Positions 51,716-60,600 of a stretch of DNA of 64,000 nt are shown in pieces (position 1 is the stretch's first letter; the number at the start of each line of letters is the position of its first letter). The notes beneath the pieces are model-generated. The model had not been told where the DNA came from, searched no databases, and saw only the letters and a program-made list of their open reading frames with translations. Where the stretch lies: NCBI RefSeq assembly GCF_029504695.1, contig NZ_JAQFIN010000011.1, positions 62,001 to 126,000 on the forward strand, given 5' to 3'. The position numbers and the translations under genes were made by a program. The DNA comes from Parabacteroides sp. PF5-6 (GTDB taxonomy: Bacteria > Bacteroidota > Bacteroidia > Bacteroidales > Tannerellaceae).

Positions 51716-52134
51716 AGAAACGTATCCTCCTTTTTAATGGTTATCTCCGGATTGATTTCGCGGAGGAGTTTGATAAATTCTTTTCTGTTGCGGGGTGAGA
51801 TCATCATCCAGGGTCCTTTCTCGGTCCAGATCATCAGGCGGTCGAGTGATAGAGCATAGCTGGAGGCCGGCATCATGGTCGGCTCCAAGGCTTGAATATC
51901 GACAATGGCGATCTTCTTTTCCGGGAAGATGCTGCAATGGGCGATCAGGAAACCGTCGGCCGTGATCCGGTACCAGGTGTTGAGGAAGACGTGAATAGCC
52001 AACAGGGTGATGGCGGTCATGGCGATGATCGGCCAGATCCCTGCCTGCAGGAACGCGGCGACACAGCCCCCGCCTACGAGGATCAGTACCAGGTGGTACC
52101 ACCAGTCTACCTTCGATCGAAACTCTCTGTCCAT
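51712..52134 (-). CDS. Small membrane protein with bacterial PH-like domain
   Basis: A 140-residue protein with two transmembrane helices (about 13-30 and 34-52), then WYRITADGFLIAHCSIFPEKKIAIVDIQ and a C-terminal ISPRNRKEFIKLLREINPEI. This pattern, an export-side or cytoplasmic PH fold ending in a helix that says 'residue x to loop limits', is seen in many short Bacteroidetes PH-domain proteins. Role unknown. TACCTTTG on the minus strand (52156-52163) is a good -7 box for the pair. Confidence 0.75.
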   Translation of the reverse strand: MDREFRSKVDWWYHLVLILVGGGCVAAFLQAGIWPIIAMTAITLLAIHVFLNTWYRITADGFLIAHCSIFPEKKIAIVDIQALEPTMMPASSYALSLDRLMIWTEKGPWMMISPRNRKEFIKLLREINPEITIKKEDTFL

Positions 52135-52155
52135 GTTTTTCTGTATTTATCCGGG

Positions 52156-52163
52156 CAAAGGTA
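52156..52163 (-). promoter_or_regulatory. -7 box of the two-gene PH-like operon
   Basis: TACCTTTG on the minus strand, 21 bp before the ATG at 52134. Confidence 0.5.
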
Positions 52164-52204
52164 AGCCCTTGCTTTCAATTTCGCACGCATTCGACGGGAA
52201 AAGA

Positions 52205-55021
52205 TTAGGGCTCCATCACCACTTCGATCGTATTTCCCTGATCCAATAGTTCGCGCGCGAACGTACGGACCTTTTCCGGGCTGATCGCCTGCAGGATCGT
52301 CGTATATCCGGTATGCGAATCAATCCCTCTATAATAATAATTGTCCAACACATTGAGCCAGTAGGCATTCTCCTGCAGGTTTTCCGCATGGCGTTTGATC
52401 ATATTATCGACCGACTTGCGGAAATCTTCTTCGCGCGGACCCTGCTGGGCGATGCGACGCAGTTCGCTGCGCACGATGCCACTCAATGCCGTCCGTTTAG
52501 GTGGGTCGGTATCGAAATAGACCTGCAGGGTCGTTTCGCCTTCGGGGAAAGAGGAGATGCGCAGGGAGGTGCGTACGCCGTAGGTGCCGCCTTCGTCTTC
52601 GCGTATCTTTTCGGTGTAGACCAGATCGAGGATCTGCCGCAACAGGGTTGCCGTAAGGATGTTTTCCAGGTTGTAAGGCATATTCCCCGCATAGACCTGG
52701 GCGACGGAGGCTTTGGGCGTCTCCTGTTTCATCCGGAAATGGTTGGTGAACTTCCCTTCCCGGATGGCCGGCACCTCCGCTTCGTTGCCTTTTTCGGTCC
52801 GGTTCAAGGTGGGCAGTGTGGCCAGGTATTGCGCGATATAGGGCACGATCGTTTCGGCGTCGATATTGCCGATAAAGGTAAAGACGAAATCGGAAGCATC
52901 GGCAAACCGTTCTTTATACATCTCCAGGATACGCGGATAGCTGATCTTGTCGAAATCTTCCGGACGGATCCGTTGGGCACGGAGGTCGTCGCGGTAGAGG
53001 GCGGCGGATAAGGAGTCGCTGAACGCCACCATCGGGTTGAGTTCCAGGTTCTGCAACTGGGCTTTCAGGCGTGTTTCGAACGAGGTATAGGCCTCTTCGT
53101 CGGCCCGCGGGGCGGTGAATGAGAGGTAGATCAGTTGGAACAAGGTCTCCAGATCGGCCGGTGTGCTCGAGCCGTTGACGCTCTCATGATCGAGTCCGAG
53201 AGAGGTAGCGCAGGATACCTGTTTACCGGCCAGTTTTTTCCCCAGTTCGATGGCGGAGAAGTTGCCCAATCCACCCAGACCGATCACGTCGTTAAACACT
53301 TTCAGGTTCTCCGTTTCGTCGGAGCCAAAGAGCGTACTGCCGCCCGGGCTGGTCGCTGTCATGCGCACTTCGTCTTTCTTGAAGTCCGTCTGTTTCAACA
53401 CCACCTTGATGCCATTCTCCAAGGTGAGGATCGTCGTTTCGAAGAGCGGATCTTCCGTCACCTCCGTGATCCGCCCCGGCACCGGCAGTTGCGGGATCAA
53501 CGGCTCGTCGGACACCGTTTCCTGATAAGGTTCCACCGGCTCCTGGCGTGCCCGGAAGAAAGCGATCAATAGCTCTTCCTCCGTGGGGTAGGTGATGCCG
53601 GCTTTGTCGGGTCCGGTCAGGGCGATCACGAAATTGTCTTCGTCGATCATGTCTTGTACATACTGATTGACCTGTTCGACCGGGATATTCGGCGCGATCT
53701 GGTTGAGTAGCATATATTCCATTTCAATGCCCGGGATATATCCCCCTTCGGTGAAGTGGCTGACATATTCCTGCACGTACGCCCCGTTGCGCTGGTTGTC
53801 TCTTTCGTTGTATGCCGTTTCGTAGGCTTTCAATAGGTTGGTACGCGCCCGTTCGTATTCGGATGCGGTGAAACCGTATTGGCGGAGCCGCTCGGTCTCG
53901 CGCACCAATGCACCCAATGTCGATTCGATCTCGCCCTCTTTGGCCACGGCCGCAGCTGTCCAGGCACCTTTGGTGCGCGCCACCATATAGTCGCCATCAC
54001 CCGCCTCGGCATAGATAAACGGCGGATCGGCCTGTTGGGTCAGTTCGTCGAGGCGTTCGTTGATCATGGTCGCCGATACGCTTCGGATATAATCTTTGAC
54101 CAGCCCCATCAGCGTCGTTTCCCATTCGCGCGGCATCTTGTCGTGCTTATAAAAAAGGTAGAGGATCAGGTCGGAAGCCTCTTTGTCGGTGGCGATCGAG
54201 ACCGGCGGGATATCTGTGTCGGGCACTTCGAAGGTTACCCTCGGCGCCGGATCGACCGGCGCGGGAATATCGGCAAACATCGTTTTCAACCGTTCCTCTG
54301 TCCGGTCGACATCGATATCGCCCACGATAATCACCGCCTGCAGGTCGGGGCGATACCATGTGTGGTAATACGCCCGCAATTCTTCCGGTTGGAAGTGGTC
54401 GATCACCTCAATCGTGCCGATCGGCAGGCGGTGTCCGTAGCGGCTGTCCGGGAAGAGTTTGGGCAGTTGCTGCTCCCATAGGCGCACCTGCGCATCCTGT
54501 CCCGTCCGCCATTCTTCGCGGATGATCGGGCGTTCTTTCTCGATCATGGAGTCGGTCAGAGCCAGGAATCCCGACCAGTCGTGGAGGATCAACAGGCAGG
54601 AGTCGATCACCTCTTGCCGGGTCACCGGGACATTGCGCAACATATAAACCGTTTCGTCAAAACTCGTGTATGCATTCAGGTTTTCGCCCATCCGCATGCC
54701 GATACTTTCCGTGAAACGGTCCATCCCTTTCTCCGGGAAATTCTTTGATCCGTTGAATGCCATGTGTTCCAAGAAGTGAGCCAAGCCGCGCTGGTTCTCT
54801 TCTTCCAGGATCGAACCGACGTTTTGCGCGATATAAAAATCGGCCCGCTCTTTGGGCAGGTCGTTGTGGCGGATATAATAGGTCATGCCATTGGGCAATT
54901 GGCCATAGCGCAGGGCAGGATCTATGGGCAATGGCTCCAATTCCTGTTGCTGGGCATATAAAACGGTCAGGCTATTCAATAATAGCCCGATTAGCATGCG
55001 AAAAAGAAAAGGCTGTTTCAT
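52205..55021 (-). CDS. M16 family zinc metallopeptidase (pitrilysin-like)
   Basis: A 938-residue exported peptidase; the signal peptide ends near residue 23. The inverted zinc motif is H82-F-L-E-H86 in RGLAHFLEHMAFNGS, with the second glutamate expected about 75 residues later in the YHTWYRPDLQAV region. The four-domain architecture is complete, including the inactive second half (MKQETPKASVAQVYAGNMPY and EGGTYGVRTS). It would degrade peptides in the periplasm or envelope. It is a single gene, with TATCTTTA (55046-55053, minus strand) as a possible -7 box. Confidence 0.93.
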   Translation of the reverse strand: MKQPFLFRMLIGLLLNSLTVLYAQQQELEPLPIDPALRYGQLPNGMTYYIRHNDLPKERADFYIAQNVGSILEEENQRGLAHFLEHMAFNGSKNFPEKGMDRFTESIGMRMGENLNAYTSFDETVYMLRNVPVTRQEVIDSCLLILHDWSGFLALTDSMIEKERPIIREEWRTGQDAQVRLWEQQLPKLFPDSRYGHRLPIGTIEVIDHFQPEELRAYYHTWYRPDLQAVIIVGDIDVDRTEERLKTMFADIPAPVDPAPRVTFEVPDTDIPPVSIATDKEASDLILYLFYKHDKMPREWETTLMGLVKDYIRSVSATMINERLDELTQQADPPFIYAEAGDGDYMVARTKGAWTAAAVAKEGEIESTLGALVRETERLRQYGFTASEYERARTNLLKAYETAYNERDNQRNGAYVQEYVSHFTEGGYIPGIEMEYMLLNQIAPNIPVEQVNQYVQDMIDEDNFVIALTGPDKAGITYPTEEELLIAFFRARQEPVEPYQETVSDEPLIPQLPVPGRITEVTEDPLFETTILTLENGIKVVLKQTDFKKDEVRMTATSPGGSTLFGSDETENLKVFNDVIGLGGLGNFSAIELGKKLAGKQVSCATSLGLDHESVNGSSTPADLETLFQLIYLSFTAPRADEEAYTSFETRLKAQLQNLELNPMVAFSDSLSAALYRDDLRAQRIRPEDFDKISYPRILEMYKERFADASDFVFTFIGNIDAETIVPYIAQYLATLPTLNRTEKGNEAEVPAIREGKFTNHFRMKQETPKASVAQVYAGNMPYNLENILTATLLRQILDLVYTEKIREDEGGTYGVRTSLRISSFPEGETTLQVYFDTDPPKRTALSGIVRSELRRIAQQGPREEDFRKSVDNMIKRHAENLQENAYWLNVLDNYYYRGIDSHTGYTTILQAISPEKVRTFARELLDQGNTIEVVMEP

Positions 55022-55138
55022 CGTTTTTTCTTTATGAATTGCGGGTAAAGATACAACTATCAGCGCAATCCTTATCCGGTTTTCGTGGTAAAAGTAGCCG
55101 GCTTATCGAAGTGTCGACATATATCAGCACTTTAAAAA

Positions 55139-55171
55139 CCCGGCATAAATCGAGTCAAACCCGGCATAAAT
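55139..55171. repeat. Two-unit 21-bp repeat (CCCGGCATAAAT)
   Basis: CCCGGCATAAAT at 55139-55150 and 55160-55171, 21 bp apart, with AAA before each. It fits the spacing of the larger arrays elsewhere in the window. The gap it lies in (55022-55271) holds no gene. Confidence 0.65.
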
Positions 55172-55199
55172 GAATCGGGTAATTTCTCGGATTTGTTTT

Positions 55200-55229
55200 T
55201 TTGATAATTGAGAAAAACAATTAACTTTA
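55200..55229 (+). promoter_or_regulatory. Promoter of the lipocalin gene
   Basis: TTTG (55200-55203), 18 bp, then TAACTTTA (55222-55229), one base off the -7 consensus. The lipocalin start lies 42 bp downstream. Confidence 0.55.
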
Positions 55230-55271
55230 CGGAGTGTTATGTATTAAAGAGCAGATAAAACAAGATATCAC

Positions 55272-55871
55272 ATGAAAAAGAGCAGTTTGATAGTGACAGG
55301 GGCAGCCGTACTGGCAGCCGGTGCAGTGGTCGGATGGTATATGCGTAAGACAATTCCGCGGAAAGCCGTTGCGGTGAATCCGTTTGAGATCGATCGGTTT
55401 TTGGGTAGATGGTACGAGGTGGCCCGTTTGGATTATAAGTTCGACCGGAACATTATGAATACCTCTGTCGACTTTTCCCTGAAGCCCAATGGGAATCTGC
55501 GTGTGGTGAAGCGTTGGTATAATTACTATAAGAAACGGAAAGAAATCAATATCGGCATGGCGAAATTTGCCGGTCCGATCTACGAGGCGAAGATGTTGCT
55601 TTCGTTCCGCAAGCCGTTGTATTTCGGTTATAATGTGATTGGAATCGATGCGGATTATAAATATGCATTGGTGGTTGGGGAAGACCTTCGTCACCTGTGG
55701 CTGCTTTCGCGCGAGCATACTATACCGGAAGATATCCGCCGGGCGTTTATTCATCAAGCCAGCCTGATCGGTTATGATATCTCGAAACTGATCTGGGTGG
55801 ATCAGAATGAAACCTTGGATTGCCCGGGTTCGATGATCGAATATACGCAGATCGACCAGGATCTGGTTTAG
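55272..55871 (+). CDS. Lipocalin family protein (Blc-like)
   Basis: A 199-residue lipocalin of the bacterial Blc group. A short N-terminal hydrophobic segment (7-23) could be an anchor or uncleaved signal, without a lipobox. The first structural motif is G45-R-W47 in FLGRWYEVARLDYKFDRN; later motifs are YALVVGEDLRHLWLLSR and TLDCPGSM near the end. It probably binds lipids or hydrophobic ligands at the envelope. Its last 4 bp overlap the convergent peptidase gene. Confidence 0.9.
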   Translation: MKKSSLIVTGAAVLAAGAVVGWYMRKTIPRKAVAVNPFEIDRFLGRWYEVARLDYKFDRNIMNTSVDFSLKPNGNLRVVKRWYNYYKKRKEINIGMAKFAGPIYEAKMLLSFRKPLYFGYNVIGIDADYKYALVVGEDLRHLWLLSREHTIPEDIRRAFIHQASLIGYDISKLIWVDQNETLDCPGSMIEYTQIDQDLV

Positions 55872-56713
55872 GAATTTTTCATCCCGTTAATTCCGCATAC
55901 CCAATCGGTTATGATATTCAGGTGTTGGGCGGCTTTGTCGCCCTTGAAGCCTTTGATATCCTCTTTCTCTATCAAACGCAGGTAGTGGGTAAGCATCTCT
56001 TGGGCTATCGGCTGATAGCTCCAGTGCCATTTTTCTTCGCAATAGCCGGTGGGGCGGTTTTCGTCCTGCGCGGTATAAGGTTGGAAGAACCCGAACCGAT
56101 GCGCGTTGGCGTGTAACCATTCGTAGAGCTTCCGGCCCTCATTGGTTTCGAAATACGACAGGCGGAAACTGTTCAGGTCGATATCCGTGCCCCAATGGTG
56201 GCGCGAGGTACCGGGCATGGAGCGGTATTGCAACAGAAAGCGCGCCTTCTCCGTGTCGTTACGGAAAGGTTCGTCGGTCAGCGGGTTGTTCCAGCGCAAT
56301 TCCCATTCGCAGACCTGCTCGACAAAGGTGCGGTGGCCGGAAGTGATCACCAACCGGACCCCATCGGCAAGCGCCGCTTCATACATCTTTATATAGGCTT
56401 CATAAACCGGTTTCAAAAGATAGATCTTCCGCTCCGTATGCTCTTCCGTCACCTTGGCAAACATGGGGTGGGTGTGACGGTTGACTTTTCCCATCAGAAA
56501 ATCTTTGGTGATCGAATCTTTCAGCCAGCACTCGAAGGGCGAGAGAACCATCGGCGGTGGCAGGGGAATGCTGTCGGGCTCGACTTCCGCCAGGGGCTGT
56601 TGCTCAACGTTCTCCTGTGGGTCATTATAGGGTGAATGGCAGGTCCAGTAAAGGATGCCACTGATGGATAATAGCAGTAAAATGAAGGCGGCATTGACCG
56701 GTAGCTTTCTCAT
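55868..56713 (-). CDS. M15 D-alanyl-D-alanine carboxypeptidase (VanY-like)
   Basis: A 281-residue cell-wall peptidase with an N-terminal membrane anchor (8-24). The active site is intact: SGHRTFVEQ near 125-133, the zinc motif S170-R-H172-H-W-G175-T-D-I-D179, and E227-K-W-H230. It would remove the terminal D-alanine from peptidoglycan stems. A proline-rich linker (about 36-55) separates anchor and enzyme. In Bacteroidales this is a housekeeping wall enzyme; there are no vancomycin-resistance neighbours. A CAAAAATA box (56722-56729) gives TATTTTTG on the minus strand. Confidence 0.92.
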   Translation of the reverse strand: MRKLPVNAAFILLLLSISGILYWTCHSPYNDPQENVEQQPLAEVEPDSIPLPPPMVLSPFECWLKDSITKDFLMGKVNRHTHPMFAKVTEEHTERKIYLLKPVYEAYIKMYEAALADGVRLVITSGHRTFVEQVCEWELRWNNPLTDEPFRNDTEKARFLLQYRSMPGTSRHHWGTDIDLNSFRLSYFETNEGRKLYEWLHANAHRFGFFQPYTAQDENRPTGYCEEKWHWSYQPIAQEMLTHYLRLIEKEDIKGFKGDKAAQHLNIITDWVCGINGMKNS

Positions 56714-56874
56714 ATCATCGCCAAAAATACGATTCTTTTTATTATGATTAAATCGTAATAGTATTAATAATAGTTATTTGGCCTGCATTGTTCATTGAGA
56801 GGCCTTCGGGAACGCGCTGCGCTCGGCTTCAAGTATTTTGAGAATTGAGGATTCGCAAGTCCGGTAGGACTTGT

Positions 56875-57045
56875 ATGTGGATAACCCCGTGCAAGCCGAA
56901 GGCGCAGCTCGGGGCAAGGAACTCCCCTCACACAGGAACTCCGAAGGAGTTCAACAATGTCTCATGTAGCACTCCTACGGAGTGCGTGGAGTGGTGATGT
57001 CTTCACCCCGAGCTGCGCCTTCGGCTTGCACGGGGTTATCCACAT
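56875..57045. repeat. Perfect 40-bp inverted repeat with inner mini-hairpins
   Basis: Arms of 40 identical bp (from 56875 and ending at 57045) start ATGTGGATAACCCCGTGCAA and enclose about 85 bp. Inside lie small hairpins with 3-nt loops: AACTCC-GAA-GGAGTT (56937-56951) and CACTCC-TAC-GGAGTG (56971-56985). Outside lie CAAGTCC-GGTA-GGACTTG (56856-56873) and AACGCC-TAC-GGCGTT (57048-57062). No transposase is present. Confidence 0.85.
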
Positions 57046-57093
57046 GTAACGCCTACGGCGTTCACCGTCGCGATCTTCACATTTCCTTCTATT

Positions 57094-57170
57094 TACCGCT
57101 TCGCGCCTACTAACTACCAACTACCCACTACTAACTACCGAAGAAAATCTTCACATTTTCTTCCATATAA
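57094..57170. other. Shared TTACCGCTTCGCGCCTAC segment with heptamer repeat
   Basis: A near copy of the segment at about 9199-9250, including CTACTAA/CTACCAA/CTACCCA/CTACCGA heptamers and the GAAGAAAATC start of a hairpin. The gap 56714-57608 holds no gene; besides this it contains the inverted repeat at 56875, the 21-bp array at 57195 and the inverted repeat at 57332. Confidence 0.6.
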
Positions 57171-57194
57171 ATGTTGAGTTGTAGGTGAAAAAGG

Positions 57195-57245
57195 CCGGCA
57201 GCCTTTTGGAAAACTCTGCCGGCCTTTTGGAAAACTCCGGCAGCC
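57195..57245. repeat. 21-bp phased array, family 3, locus b (GCCGGC core)
   Basis: Cores CCGGCAGCC at 57195, CTGCCGGCC at 57216 and CCGGCAGCC at 57237, exactly 21 bp apart, with TTTTGGAAAACT linkers. A related but degenerate unit follows at about 57258. It precedes the inverted repeat as in copy 1 at 8497. Confidence 0.85.
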
Positions 57246-57331
57246 TTTTTGGGGAAGGAGGGTGCTTTTGTTCTTAAACGGGGAGTGTTAACAAATGCAA
57301 ACGGCAAACAGTGGTAAACCTATCACCCTAA

Positions 57332-57463
57332 ACAGTTTTTCGTTTTTTTACTTGCATCATACAGGAGTTTTAGGGGTTTTTTGCCTTTTTTGTTTTTTTA
57401 TATATGTGATTTACAGTGATATGGAAAATCCTGTATGATGTAAGTAAAAAAACGAAAAACTCT
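57332..57463. repeat. Long inverted repeat in duplicated non-coding module, copy 2
   Basis: Arms at 57332-57366 and 57429-57463 pair over 35 bp with one G-U type mismatch and enclose 62 bp. The central letters differ from copy 1 on both arms (CTTGCA / TGTAAG against CTACCA / TGGTAG), so pairing is kept although sequence differs. The loop is less than half as long as in copy 1. Confidence 0.85.
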
Positions 57464-57570
57464 GTTCGGAGGCTATTTTGGGGGTGTCTGTTCCGCAAGG
57501 ACTCCTTTCGGATCTGTAAATTCCGGATAAACGCAATCGTCAAACGCTTACTCTATTCTTTCGTTTTTTG

Positions 57571-57578
57571 TATCTTTG
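57571..57578 (+). promoter_or_regulatory. -7 box of dnaE
   Basis: TATCTTTG, 30 bp before the ATG at 57609. No good -33 box is seen. Confidence 0.55.
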
Positions 57579-57608
57579 AGGGAATTTTACTAAAAGTGAT
57601 TGACACCT

Positions 57609-60600
57609 ATGGAACCATTTGTTCATTTACATGTTCATACCCAATATTCTTTGTTAGACGGACAGGCTTCTATCGATGCGCTGATCGATAAGGCGCAGAA
57701 AGACGGGATGCCTGCGATTGCCGTGACCGACCATGGAAATATGTTCGGGATCAAGGAATTTTTCAATAAAGTAAACAAGAAGAACAGTAAATACATGGGG
57801 GTGATCAAGGATTGTCAGAAAGAGCTCGACGCCCTGAATGATAAATCGAATCCCACGGAAGAGGAGCTGGAACGTATCCAGAAGCTCTCCGAAAAAATAG
57901 CGGAAGAAAAGAAGCACCTGTTCAAGCCCATTATCGGCTGTGAGTGCTACTGCGCGCGCAACGGCCGGGAGAAGAAAGACGGGAAAGAAGACCTGAGCGG
58001 CTGGCATCTGGTGGTGCTGGCGAAGAATCTGAACGGCTATAAAAACCTGATCAAGATGGTGTCGCTGGGCTGGACGGAAGGTTTTTACGGACGCGCGCGT
58101 ATCGATAAGGAGTTGTTGGAGCGCTACCACGAAGACCTGATCGTAAGTTCTGCCTGCCTGGGGGGTGAATTGCCCCAACATATTATGAAAGGCCGGGTCG
58201 ACAAGGCGGAAGAATCTTTGTTGTGGTTCAAGAACCTTTTCGGCGACGATTTTTACCTGGAGTTGCAACGGCATAAGACGACCGATCCGAAAGCCGATCC
58301 GACCACTTATCCGACCCAGTTGGAAGTCAACAAAACGTTGATCGAGTTGGCACAGAAGCACCAGGTGAAACTGATTGCGACCAACGACGTGCATTTTGTG
58401 AACGAAGAAGATGCCGAGGCGCACGACCGCCTGATCTGCCTGAGTACGGGGAAAGATTTTGATGATCCCTCTCGTATGCGTTACTCCAAACAGGAATGGA
58501 TGAAGTCGACGGCGGAGATGAACCAGTTGTTTGCCGATCTGCCCGAGGCTTTGCGTAATACGCTCGAGGTGGCCGACAAGGTGGAGTATTATTCCATCGA
58601 CCACGGGCCGTATATGCCCGACTTTCCGATCCCCGACGCATTCAAAGACGACGACGATTACCTGCGCTACCTGACCTATCAGGGCGCCGACCGGAAATAC
58701 GGCGATACCTTGAATGATGAGATCCGGGAACGGATCGATTTTGAGTTGGAGACCATCAAGAATATGGGTTTCCCGGGTTACTTCCTGATCGTGCAGGACT
58801 TTATCGCTGCCGCGCGTGAGATGGGGGTTGCCGTGGGGCCGGGCCGTGGATCGGCGGCGGGATCGGCGGTGGCCTATTGCCTGGGTATTACCGATATCGA
58901 CCCGATCAAATACGACCTGCTGTTCGAGCGTTTCCTGAACCCCGACCGTATCTCGATGCCCGATATCGATGTGGACTTCGATGACGACGGGCGCGGACAG
59001 GTCTTGAACTGGGTAACCGAAAAATACGGGAAAGAGAAAGTGGCTCATATCATCACGTATGGAACGATGGCAACCAAATCGGCGATCAAAGACGTGGCGC
59101 GTGTGCAGAAATTGCCGCTATCCGAATCGAACCGCCTGGCGAAACTGGTGCCCGATAAGATCCCGGATATCAAAAAGGTGAACCTCAGAGCGGCGATCGA
59201 ATATGTGCCGGAGCTGCGGGAGGCTGCCAATTCGCCGGATCCGACGATGCGTGATACATTGAAGTACGCGCAGGCGCTTGAAGGCAATGTCCGGAATATC
59301 GGGGTACATGCCTGTGGGGTGATTATCGGGAAGTATGATATATCCGATGTCGTGCCGGTAAGCACCACGAAAGATAAAGAGACCGGCGAAGAGATCCTGG
59401 TGACCCAATACGAAGGGGCGGTGATTGAAGATACCGGCCTGATCAAGATGGACTTTCTCGGGTTGAAGACGCTTTCGATCATCAAAGAGGCGATCGAGAA
59501 TGTCTCGCTGACCACGGGCGAACGGATCGATATCGATAAGATCGATATTGAAGATCCATTGACCTATGAACTCTATAGTGCGGGCAAGACCACCGGCACG
59601 TTCCAGTTTGAATCGGCCGGGATGCAGAAGTATCTGCGCGAATTGCAACCGACGAAGTTTGAAGACCTGATCGCGATGAATGCCCTGTATCGTCCGGGAC
59701 CGATGGATTATATCCCTTCTTTTGTCGCCCGTAAGCACGGACGGGAAGAGATCACCTACGACCTGCCGGTGATGGAGCGTTACCTGAAAGATACGTATGG
59801 CATTACGGTCTATCAGGAACAGGTCATGCTCCTGTCGCGTCTGTTGGCGAACTTCACCCGCGGCCAGTCGGATGAGTTGCGAAAGGCGATGGGGAAGAAG
59901 TTGATCGATAAGATGAACGCCCTGAAAGAGAAATTCCTTAACGGGGGGAAAGAAAACGGGTACGAAGAAAAGATACTGAATAAGATCTGGGCCGACTGGG
60001 AGAAGTTTGCTTCCTATGCCTTCAATAAGAGTCACGCGACCTGCTATTCGTGGGTGGCCTACCAGACCGCCTGGCTGAAAGCACATTATCCTTCGGAATA
60101 TATGGCGGCGGTGTTGAGCCGGAATATCTCGAACATCACGGAAATCACGAAGTTTATGGACGAATGCAAAGCGATGGGTATTCAGGTCTTAGGGCCGGAT
60201 GTCAATGAGTCGATGCTTAAATTCTCTGTAAACAAAAAAGGGGATATCCGTTTCGGGATCGGTGCCGTCAAGGGGGTGGGCGAGAGTGCGGTGATGAATA
60301 TCATCGAAGAGCGCAAAAACCGTCCGTTCACCAATATCTTTGATTTTGTCGAGCGGGTGAACCTGACGGCCTGTAATAAAAAGAATATAGAAGCTTTGGC
60401 TTTGTCCGGCGCGTTTGATAATATGGGAATCATCCGGGAGCAGTTTTTTGCCGTCGGTGGGAAGGATGGGGAGATATTCCTGGATACCCTGGTGCGCTAC
60501 GGGAATAAATATCAGATGGATAAAGCATCGGCAGCCAATTCTTTGTTTGGTGATGCGGATATGATTGAAATATCCAAACCGCCGATCCCGGTTTGTGAAC

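Noticed and set aside
55868-56713. Vancomycin-resistance VanY
   Set aside because: The catalytic motifs are of the M15 type but no van cluster genes are present; a general cell-wall carboxypeptidase is the simpler reading.
57654-59048. Long minus-strand open frame opposite dnaE
   Set aside because: The encoded sequence has no recognisable domain and mirrors the conserved dnaE frame; a shadow of it.
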